Origin: Pseudomonadota bacterium
GTDB lineage: Bacteria; Pseudomonadota; Alphaproteobacteria; Sphingomonadales; Sphingomonadaceae
DNA length: 5,523 nt
NCBI GenBank assembly: GCA_030271595.1
Contig: JARXKO010000104.1
Span: 1-5,523 of the forward strand
Direction of reading: 5' to 3'
Shown: positions 1-4,551 of the stretch, in pieces
How the letters are laid out: every line of letters starts with the position of its first letter
Numbering within the stretch: the first letter of the stretch is position 1
Made by a program: the position numbers and the translations under genes
The notes under the pieces: model-generated
The model's database searches: none
Told to the model about the DNA's origin: nothing
What the model saw: only the letters and a program-made list of their open reading frames with translations

Positions 1-81
1 GTCCGCTGGGCGGTGGAAATCTTCAACCAGAAGGATGAGCTGGTCGCCACCTACGACCTGCTGACCGAAAACCTCCCGTGA
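1..81 (+). CDS. C-terminal end of a MaoC-like acyl dehydratase (partial)
   Basis: The frame is open from the first base and ends at TGA 79-81, leaving 26 codons that read VRWAVEIFNQ followed by KDELVATYDLLTENLP. The pattern of alternating hydrophobic residues, then N-Q, a short polar turn and V-A-x-Y, resembles the last beta strand of hot-dog-fold MaoC-type (R)-specific enoyl-CoA hydratases and acyl dehydratases. The catalytic Asp/His region would lie upstream, outside the window, so neither activity nor start can be judged. The gene runs in the same direction as the CBS gene, with 59 bases between them, so the two may share a transcript. Only the family resemblance of a short tail supports the name; another hot-dog-fold protein is possible. 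Confidence 0.5.
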   Translation, partial: VRWAVEIFNQKDELVATYDLLTENLP

Positions 82-140
82 GGCGCAACGCTCGCCCGAC
101 ACGTTCGTTGAGCGCCCGTATCACTTATGGGAGACGCGAC

Positions 141-569
141 ATGAAGATCAGCGACGTGATGACCAGGGACGTGGAAACGATCGCTCCCGACCAGACCGTT
201 CGGGAGGCCGCCAGCTTCATGGTCTCGGCCGACACCGGCTCGATCCCGGTCACCGACGGCGACAAGCTGATCGGCATGATCACCGACCGCGACATCGCTG
301 TCCGCGGGATCGCCAAGGGCTACGGTCCCGACACGTTGGTCCGCGACCTCATGACCGACGACGTCGTCGCGGTCCATCACGACGAAAATGTCGCCGACGT
401 CGCCGCCAAGATGGGCGAGGCGCAGGTCCGCCGGATGCCGGTCATCGATGGCGACCAGAAATTGTGCGGGATCGTCAGCCTCGGCGACCTCAGCCGTCAA
501 GCCGAAGGCGATGCCGCCAGCGAAGTGCTGTCCGGGGTCAGCCAGAAGGGCGGAGCGCACCAGCAATAA
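141..569 (+). CDS. Tandem CBS-domain protein, probable adenine nucleotide sensor
   Basis: This 142-residue protein consists almost entirely of two CBS domains (about residues 1-60 and 65-122), forming one Bateman module with no attached enzyme, channel or DNA-binding domain. Each domain begins with the usual V/L-M-T-x-D element (VMTRD at 6-10, LMTDD at 70-74). Each ends with the ribose-phosphate binding pattern G-h-h-T/S-x-x-D: GMITDRD at 45-51 and GIVSLGD at 110-116. In this family those motifs bind AMP, ADP, ATP or related ligands, so nucleotide sensing is likely, but the ligand and partner are unknown. The ATG at 141 is preferred because GGGAGA lies six bases upstream and the CBS fold starts at once. 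An in-frame GTG at 78, which overlaps the previous stop codon, would add a 21-residue basic tail unlike the family. The last 20 residues are polar and probably disordered. The gene converges on the ATP synthase operon. Confidence 0.9.
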   Translation: MKISDVMTRDVETIAPDQTVREAASFMVSADTGSIPVTDGDKLIGMITDRDIAVRGIAKGYGPDTLVRDLMTDDVVAVHHDENVADVAAKMGEAQVRRMPVIDGDQKLCGIVSLGDLSRQAEGDAASEVLSGVSQKGGAHQQ

Positions 570-577
570 TCGCACAG

Positions 578-594
578 GCGCTCACCCTGAGCGC
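578..594. terminator. Short hairpin between convergent CBS and atpF genes
   Basis: A perfect 7-bp inverted repeat, GCGCTCA / TGAGCGC with a three-base loop, lies in the 36-base gap between the two convergent stop codons. Its position suits a shared bidirectional transcription end. Neither side is followed by a run of T, so it does not meet the usual intrinsic terminator criteria. An alternative 5-bp pairing (590-594 with 603-607) extends into the atpF stop region. The role as terminator is inferred from position only. Confidence 0.35.
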
Positions 595-605
595 AGCCTG
601 GGGCG

Positions 606-1151
606 CTAGCGGCCGATGTCGCTAATCGCCTGATCGACCAGCTTGGCAGCGGTGATGCTGTCGGTGCGTTCCGCGATCAGCTTGGCCGCGGCGCGGGTCG
701 CTGCCGTAGCCGCGGTGCTGCGCAATTGGTCGATCGCGGCGCGTTCCTCGGCGGCGATCTTGTCCTCGGCCATGCGCCCGCGGCGTTCGATCAATGCTTC
801 GGCATCGACCTGCGCCTTGGCGACGATCTCGGCGGCTTCCTTTTTGGCGCGCTCGATCATCGCCCTGCGTTCCTTGTCGACCGATTTCGCCTTGGCTTCA
901 TATTCGGAGCGGAGCGCCTCGGCGTCCTTGCGCAGGCCCTCGGCTTCGGCGAGCTGGTTGCGGATCGTCGCGATCTTCTCGTCGAGCGCCTTGGCGATCG
1001 CATGGTGAACCTTCTTCCACGCGAACAAGGCGAACACCGCGAGCATCGCCAACGCCACCCAGCCGCCGGGATTGAAGCCGTAGGCATAGGGTTCGCTGTG
1101 CTCGTCGTGCGCCGGCTGTTCGACCTTCGCCGTGGTCAGGGCCTCAACCAT
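606..1151 (-). CDS. atpF: ATP synthase F0 subunit b
   Basis: This is the 181-residue b subunit of the peripheral stalk, which holds the F1 head still against the a subunit while the c-ring turns. After a polar, His/Glu-containing N-terminus there is one membrane helix at about residues 30-45, preceded by FNPGGW and followed by the basic stop WKK. A long Ala/Glu/Lys/Arg-rich coiled coil runs almost to the C-terminus and should dimerise with b'. The start was set at the ATG at 1151: AAGGCGGA (1157-1164) sits five bases upstream, and the start overlaps the b' stop by eight bases, indicating translational coupling. An upstream ATG at 1181 would add ten residues but lies deep inside b' and has no properly spaced ribosome site. 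It is the last gene of the F0 operon. The assignment as b rather than b' rests on gene order and on the b' features of its neighbour. Confidence 0.93.
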   Translation of the reverse strand: MVEALTTAKVEQPAHDEHSEPYAYGFNPGGWVALAMLAVFALFAWKKVHHAIAKALDEKIATIRNQLAEAEGLRKDAEALRSEYEAKAKSVDKERRAMIERAKKEAAEIVAKAQVDAEALIERRGRMAEDKIAAEERAAIDQLRSTAATAATRAAAKLIAERTDSITAAKLVDQAISDIGR

Positions 1152-1635
1152 GCAATTCCGCCTTGACCGCTCGAGCGGCATCCTTGCGCTCGACAGTCAC
1201 CCCGGTGAGGCGGCCGACCATGTCCTGAGCAGCCTCGGCGGCAACGGCTTCGATCTCGGCCCGGGCAGCGGTGAGCGCGTCGCGAATCTTGCCTTGCGCG
1301 GCCGCGACCTTCCGGGCGATTCTGTCGGCCGACTTTTTCGCCTTGGCCTCGGTGTCGAGGGCGCTCACATCCTTGGCGTCCTGCGTGACCTTATGAGCAT
1401 CGGCGCGGGCCGAATCCATGGTGTCGCGCCACGCCTGTTCCTTGGCCTCGGCATCCTTGCGCGCATGATCGGCGGCCGCAAGATCGCTTGCGATCTGCGC
1501 TTCACGAGCATCGACCGTCGCCTGGATTTTGGGAACCATGCCCCGGGCGATGACGAAAAAGATGAAGCCGAGCCCGATCGCCAGCCAAAACAGCTGGGAC
1601 ACCAAGACATCGGACAATTGGGATAGTTGAGGCAT
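1144..1635 (-). CDS. atpF2: ATP synthase F0 subunit b'
   Basis: This 163-residue protein is the second, divergent b-type subunit found in alphaproteobacteria, cyanobacteria and plastids, where b and b' form a heterodimeric peripheral stalk. The N-terminus MPQLSQL leads into SQLFWLAIGLGFIFF, a membrane helix at about residues 11-30 whose FWLAI start is typical of b' sequences. The rest is a charged Ala-rich coiled coil with long runs of heptad-compatible residues and no further membrane segment. It lies between the c subunit gene (26 bases away) and the b subunit gene (8-base overlap). Its own ribosome site is weak (GAGC about ten bases before the ATG). Some annotations call this gene atpG or atpX, so the symbol is a naming choice. 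Confidence 0.93.
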   Translation of the reverse strand: MPQLSQLSDVLVSQLFWLAIGLGFIFFVIARGMVPKIQATVDAREAQIASDLAAADHARKDAEAKEQAWRDTMDSARADAHKVTQDAKDVSALDTEAKAKKSADRIARKVAAAQGKIRDALTAARAEIEAVAAEAAQDMVGRLTGVTVERKDAARAVKAELHG

Positions 1636-1661
1636 TGCGCGTCAGCTCGGCCGGTTCGCGA

Positions 1662-1889
1662 TTAGATCGCGTAGAGGATGATCATCGCGACGGCGAACGC
1701 CATCAGGCCGAGCAATTCGGCGGCAGCGAAGCCGATGAACAGACGGCCCTGCTGACCGTCGGCCGCGGCCGGGTTGCGGATGGCGCTTTCGAGGAACGAT
1801 CCGAAGACGTTACCGACGCCGGCAGCGGCGGCGCCGACGCCAATCGCCGCGAGACCGGCGCCAATGACCTTTGCAGATGCGAGATCCAT
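1662..1889 (-). CDS. atpE: ATP synthase F0 subunit c (proton-carrying rotor)
   Basis: This 75-residue hairpin protein forms the rotating c-ring in the inner membrane. Helix 1 spans about residues 8-36, the polar loop contains the conserved R38-N39-P40, and helix 2 spans about 49-74 and carries the ion-binding carboxylate E58 in AAELLG. The residues after E58 are Leu-Leu, not the Ser/Thr pattern of sodium-binding rings, so the coupling ion is expected to be a proton. The start at 1889 is firm: an ideal AAGGAG lies seven bases upstream and the length matches the alphaproteobacterial family. The frame remains open upstream as far as 2039, but that stretch overlaps atpB and is not subunit-like. 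Helix 1 reads GVGAAAAGVG where many c subunits have a regular G-x-G-x-G-x-G. The strong ribosome site fits the need for many copies of c per complex. Confidence 0.97.
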   Translation of the reverse strand: MDLASAKVIGAGLAAIGVGAAAAGVGNVFGSFLESAIRNPAAADGQQGRLFIGFAAAELLGLMAFAVAMIILYAI

Positions 1890-1896
1890 GATTGAA

Positions 1897-1902
1897 CTCC
1901 TT
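1897..1902 (-). promoter_or_regulatory. Strong Shine-Dalgarno site of atpE
   Basis: On the minus strand AAGGAG precedes the atpE ATG by seven bases, within the 32-base gap after atpB. It is the best ribosome site in the F0 operon and fixes the atpE start. A stronger site than those of neighbouring genes agrees with the higher stoichiometry of subunit c. Confidence 0.8.
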
Positions 1903-1921
1903 GGAATGACCGTGGTGGTGG

Positions 1922-2695
1922 TTAGTGAAGATTGACCGCGTCGCTGATGTAGAGCGACGTGAGCAGAGCGAAAACATAGGCCTGGATCGCGCCGACCAAC
2001 AGCTCGAGCGCATTGATGAAGGCGACGAAGAAGAAGCACAGGATCGAAATCGCGATCCCGCCGCCCCCGGCTCGCAGGCCCTGGACAATGAAATTGCCGA
2101 ACACCTCGAGCAAAATGTGCCCCGCGAACATCGCGATAAACGGCCGCAGCCCCAGGCTGAACGGTCTGATCAGGAAGCTCAGGAATTCGATCAGCGAAAT
2201 CGGCAGCGCGAGGAAGAATGGAGTCCCCTTCGGCCAGAACAGACTGAAGAAATGCAATCCGTGCTTGTAAAAACCGACCACGAGCACGATCGCGAAGCTG
2301 ATCAGCGCCATCACCCCGGTGACGGTGAACTGGCTGGTGACGGTGAACGGATGGGCCTGTTCAACCACGCCGAACGGCATCGCCCCCATCAGGTTCGAGA
2401 ACAGGATGAAGACGAAGGCGGTGAACACCCACGGCATGTATTTGCGGCCTTCGGGGCCGATGCTGGCGTGAACCATCGAATTGATGAACCCGGTCAAGCC
2501 TTCGACCGCGACCTGCCAGCGGCCGGGGATCAGCGCGCGCTTCATCCCGCCGAGCATGAACACGTAAATCGTGCCGAGGACGATCAGCATCCACAGCGCG
2601 CTGTTGGTGAACACGAACGGGCTGCCGCTGGCGAAATTGCCTACGATCGGCTGGATCATGAACTGATGCATCGGGTCGATCTTGGCCGAAACCAT
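1922..2695 (-). CDS. atpB: ATP synthase F0 subunit a (proton channel stator)
   Basis: This 257-residue inner-membrane protein provides the two proton half-channels against the c-ring. The N-terminus has the DPMHQF element seen in alphaproteobacterial a subunits. Several membrane helices follow, at about 33-50, 87-108, 125-142, 160-178, 180-205 and 213-250; the last two regions are the long horizontal helices. The essential arginine corresponds to R184 in SLGLR184PF, followed by AMFAGH (191-193), with H193 at the position of E. coli Glu219. The last helix contains AIQAYVF, with Q238 matching E. coli Gln252. The residue after R184 is Pro where Leu is usual. The start at 2695 keeps the expected N-terminus; an AAGGA lies 13 bases upstream, a rather long spacing, inside the end of atpI. 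The gene is seven bases from atpI and 32 from atpE. Confidence 0.96.
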   Translation of the reverse strand: MVSAKIDPMHQFMIQPIVGNFASGSPFVFTNSALWMLIVLGTIYVFMLGGMKRALIPGRWQVAVEGLTGFINSMVHASIGPEGRKYMPWVFTAFVFILFSNLMGAMPFGVVEQAHPFTVTSQFTVTGVMALISFAIVLVVGFYKHGLHFFSLFWPKGTPFFLALPISLIEFLSFLIRPFSLGLRPFIAMFAGHILLEVFGNFIVQGLRAGGGGIAISILCFFFVAFINALELLVGAIQAYVFALLTSLYISDAVNLH

Positions 2696-2702
2696 CTTCT
2701 TG

Positions 2703-3038
2703 TTACCGTCCTTCGCCGGGGTCTTTGCCCGCGGGCGTTTTTGAAATCCTGAGTACGTTCATGATGCCGACTGCAAAGCCGGCGAACATCAATCCCAACA
2801 GCAGCCACGGGGCGGTATGCAGCCAGCGGTCCAGCACCCACCCGAGCAGTCCGCCGCCAAGCGGAGCGCCAACGAGCTGGCTGAGCACCATCTGGCCGGC
2901 CCGCATCGCGGGGTCGCCCTGCACCTTGGCTGCCTTCCTGGCTTCCTCCTGCTGCGCCTGGCCGAGCCGCCGATCGAGCGATTCGAGCCGTGCATCGGGA
3001 GAGAGCTTGGAACTCTGCCCGGATTCGTCTTCAACCAT
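2703..3038 (-). CDS. atpI: AtpI, F0 assembly protein
   Basis: This 111-residue protein opens the F0 operon. Residues 1-48 are hydrophilic and rich in Glu, Arg and Gln, probably a cytoplasmic helix. Two membrane segments follow at about 49-68 and 77-96, the first containing the glycine-rich GAPLGGGLLGWVLD and a conserved-type Asp70. This layout is typical of alphaproteobacterial AtpI/AtpZ-like proteins. In other bacteria AtpI helps assemble the c-ring and may take part in magnesium handling; it is not part of the finished enzyme. The ATG at 3038 was chosen because GGGGA lies six bases upstream and the known N-terminal type begins there. The frame stays open to 3317, but that extra part is Arg/Gly-rich and overlaps the divergent gene. 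The C-terminal tail is polar. Confidence 0.9.
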   Translation of the reverse strand: MVEDESGQSSKLSPDARLESLDRRLGQAQQEEARKAAKVQGDPAMRAGQMVLSQLVGAPLGGGLLGWVLDRWLHTAPWLLLGLMFAGFAVGIMNVLRISKTPAGKDPGEGR

Positions 3039-3097
3039 GCGTCTTCCCCTGTGCGTCGCCCCGGCCAGTGAGTGGGGCAGGCAAAGGCGAGGAACAT

Positions 3098-3115
3098 GGC
3101 GAAATCGATTCCGCC
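3098..3115. promoter_or_regulatory. Imperfect 18-bp palindrome in the atp leader
   Basis: The sequence GGCGAAATCGATTCCGCC is an inverted repeat with one mismatched pair (positions 3102 and 3111) around a central ATCGAT. It lies about 60 bases upstream of the atpI start and just downstream of the candidate promoter. It could be an operator for a dimeric regulator, or a hairpin in the 5' leader. No known regulator motif is recognised, so its function is open. Confidence 0.35.
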
Positions 3116-3128
3116 AAGGCGCCGCTCC

Positions 3129-3155
3129 TTTATGAACCGGACCCGCGATAGTCAA
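3129..3155 (-). promoter_or_regulatory. Candidate promoter of the atp F0 operon
   Basis: On the minus strand TTGACT (3150-3155) is followed after 15 bases by CATAAA (3129-3134), giving a sigma-70-like pair with a good -35 box and a moderate -10 box. The spacing is two bases shorter than ideal. It would start transcription near 3122, leaving a leader of about 85 bases before atpI that includes the palindrome at 3098-3115. No better candidate was seen in the divergent region. Confidence 0.35.
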
Positions 3156-3203
3156 CCGGCGGGCACGCTTCCACCAGCCCGGGAACGATGGCATATCCAC
3201 GCG

Positions 3204-3962
3204 ATGCGCAACCCCCTCATCCCCATCGCTTTCCTGATTGCAACCGCCGCAGCCCCGGCCCAGCCCGCGGCCAAGGCCGGACAGCTCAATTTCAAGAACA
3301 GCCTCCTCGAATGGCACGTCGGCTGGCCGGCAGAGGTCAGTGCAATCCCCGCTTTACTCGCCTCGATCCGCGACCCGGCGCTCAGGAACAAGCGCGAATT
3401 GCTCAAGACCGCGGCGGCGGACAAGGCCGACCGCGGCAAGCAGGGCTACCCCTTCAACGCCTATGACAGCTCGGTCGAGGTTGCGACCGTCGGCTCGACT
3501 GCGCGCCTCCTCAGCCTAACCGACGATGTCTCCGAATTCACCGGCGGCGCCCACCCCAACCACGGGACTTCGGCGATCCTGTGGGACCGGCGCCTCAACA
3601 AGGCGGTGGCCTTTTCCAGTCTCTTCTCAAGCGGCCCTGCATCCGTCACCGCATTGCTGCACAAGAAATATTGCGCGGCGCTGGACACCGAGCGGGCCAA
3701 GCGCCGCGGCCCCGACGATCGGGGTGCCGGAACGCCCGCCGACGACCCGTTCAACCAATGCCCGAAATTCTTTTCGGAGGTCGCGCTGATCCCCGAAGGC
3801 AAGGCCGGCAAGCCCTTGACGACGATCACGATCCACGCCGACCCCTATGTCGCCGGCCCCTATGTCGAGGGCGATTATGACGTCAGCCTGGCGGTCACTC
3901 CGGCGCTGGTCGCGGCGCTCAAGCCGCACTATCGCGCCAGCTTCGCGCCGCCCGCGCGCTAA
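3204..3962 (+). CDS. Predicted periplasmic DUF3298/RsiV-like protein
   Basis: This 252-residue protein starts with a short hydrophobic leader (RNPLIPIAFLIATAAAPAQ), a likely signal peptide cut after A17-P18-A19, placing the mature chain in the periplasm. Its middle contains EFTGGAHPNHG (111-121), then a WDRRLNKAV..SSLF stretch. This matches the DUF3298 pattern of a GGAH turn, an aspartate, a Lys and an L-F, as in RsiV and PdaC C-terminal regions. A C-terminal AGPYVEGDYDVSL also fits this family. No membrane anchor or catalytic module is visible. C157 and C186 are the only cysteines and could pair in the periplasm. The start at 3204 begins the signal peptide, but no clear ribosome site precedes it. 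In-frame ATGs at 3072 and 3132 would bury the leader behind an Arg-rich stretch. The stop overlaps the ydbL stop on the other strand by four bases. Its function is unknown; related domains bind ligands such as lysozyme or sugars. Confidence 0.75.
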   Translation: MRNPLIPIAFLIATAAAPAQPAAKAGQLNFKNSLLEWHVGWPAEVSAIPALLASIRDPALRNKRELLKTAAADKADRGKQGYPFNAYDSSVEVATVGSTARLLSLTDDVSEFTGGAHPNHGTSAILWDRRLNKAVAFSSLFSSGPASVTALLHKKYCAALDTERAKRRGPDDRGAGTPADDPFNQCPKFFSEVALIPEGKAGKPLTTITIHADPYVAGPYVEGDYDVSLAVTPALVAALKPHYRASFAPPAR

Positions 3963-4330
3963 CGGCAGTAATCGGGGACCGGGGCGCCCTGCCCCGCGCC
4001 GCGACGGCGCCAGACGCCGTCGCTCAGCATATAGGCCTCGCCGACCGTGACCCGGTCGAGCAGCTGGCAGCCGGCAGTGACCCCGACGTCCTGGGCCGAA
4101 GCGCCCTTGCGCGACGCGAGGCTCGAATACAGCGCCCTGCGGCGGATGTTGATGGTCGACACCTGGCTTCGAACCTGAGCGCCGGGCGTGGCCGCGAAAC
4201 CCAAATAGCCGTCGAACCGTTCGCCCACGACCCCGGTCGCGAGCGCCTGTTCGAGCGCCGGAGTCTGGGCCACCGCACCACTCGCGCCCGCCGCCATCAG
4301 CACCGCCAGACTGAGCAACCGCAAGCTCAT
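3959..4330 (-). CDS. ydbL: YdbL-like periplasmic protein (DUF1318)
   Basis: This 123-residue protein has an N-terminal signal peptide (hydrophobic to about residue 17, likely cut after A19-V20-A21). The DUF1318 core follows: GVVGERFDGYLG (33-44), the INIRRRALYSSLASRKG region (60-76), a V-x-x-x-G segment (82-87), and a final GEAYMLSDGVW (97-107). E. coli YdbL has the same order of motifs. In E. coli, YdbL is a periplasmic partner that modulates the YdbH-YnbE lipid-transport pair. Here the start codon overlaps the ynbE stop as ATGA and no separate ribosome site is visible, so translation is probably coupled. The C-terminal tail after W107 is longer and ends in PDYCR; C88 and C122 are the only cysteines and may form a disulfide. 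The gene ends tail to tail with the DUF3298-like gene. Confidence 0.88.
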   Translation of the reverse strand: MSLRLLSLAVLMAAGASGAVAQTPALEQALATGVVGERFDGYLGFAATPGAQVRSQVSTINIRRRALYSSLASRKGASAQDVGVTAGCQLLDRVTVGEAYMLSDGVWRRRGAGQGAPVPDYCR

Positions 4331-4539
4331 GGCTTGGGCTGCTTGGGGAAAGCTTCGGGATTCTGGTCGATCAGTTGCTGGACGTCATGCTGAAGCCGCA
4401 CGACGACCTCCTGGCGGATGGTGACGTTGAGGTTGATCTCGATCGGCTTGTCCGGGGTCTTGACCGAAATGCAGCCGCTCAGCGGCGCTGAGAGCGCAGC
4501 CAGCGCGATCATCGTGGTCCCGTGTTTGCTTGGTGTCAT
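4327..4539 (-). CDS. ynbE: YnbE-like outer-membrane lipoprotein
   Basis: This is a 70-residue lipoprotein. The signal peptide ends in the lipobox L20-S21-G22-C23, so C23 is the expected lipidated residue. The next residue is Ile rather than Asp, which predicts Lol-dependent sorting to the outer membrane. The mature part carries KPIEINLNVTIRQEVVVRL, matching the K-E-P-I-x-I-N-x-N-V-x-I core of E. coli YnbE, and ends in a Pro/Lys-rich tail. In E. coli, YnbE joins the C-terminus of YdbH to form an intermembrane bridge. The ATG at 4539 is preferred because AAGGA lies seven bases upstream. A GTG at 4554, overlapping the ydbH stop as GTGA, would add five residues (MKDRA) and cannot be excluded. The stop overlaps the ydbL start. 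Confidence 0.88.
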   Translation of the reverse strand: MTPSKHGTTMIALAALSAPLSGCISVKTPDKPIEINLNVTIRQEVVVRLQHDVQQLIDQNPEAFPKQPKP

Positions 4540-4546
4540 CGCTCGG

Positions 4547-4551
4547 TCCTT
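4547..4551 (-). promoter_or_regulatory. Shine-Dalgarno site deciding the ynbE start
   Basis: AAGGA on the minus strand lies seven bases before the ATG at 4539 and shares one base with the ydbH stop codon. Nothing similar precedes the alternative GTG at 4554. This favours the shorter ynbE product and suggests that ribosomes finishing ydbH can start on ynbE. Confidence 0.6.

Noticed and set aside
108..130. TTGAGC and TTATGG as a promoter for the CBS gene
   Set aside because: The spacing is only 11 bases, too short for a sigma-70-type promoter.
78..140. In-frame GTG start for the CBS gene, overlapping the previous stop codon as GTGA
   Set aside because: The extra 21 residues are Arg-rich and unlike CBS proteins, and the ATG at 141 has its own ribosome site immediately before the domain.
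726..1166. Plus-strand open frames opposite atpF and atpF'
   Set aside because: They mirror the coiled-coil coding sequence, have no ribosome site and resemble no protein family.
1662..1889. Sodium-coupled ATP synthase
   Set aside because: The c subunit has Leu-Leu after the ion-binding Glu58 instead of the Ser/Thr ligands of sodium-binding rings, so proton coupling is expected.
1925..2752. Long open frame of 275 codons on the plus strand opposite atpB
   Set aside because: It is antisense to a clear atpB, has a Glu/Arg/Asp/His-rich composition typical of shadow frames in GC-rich DNA, and shows no domain.
3039..3317. N-terminal extension of atpI up to 3317
   Set aside because: It would overlap the divergent exported-protein gene, is low-complexity Gly/Arg-rich, and the ATG at 3038 has a well placed ribosome site.
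3980..3996. GC-rich hairpin CGGGGC/GCCCCG as a terminator for the DUF3298-like gene
   Set aside because: It lies inside the ydbL coding region, has no following T run, and such pairings are common by chance in GC-rich coding DNA.
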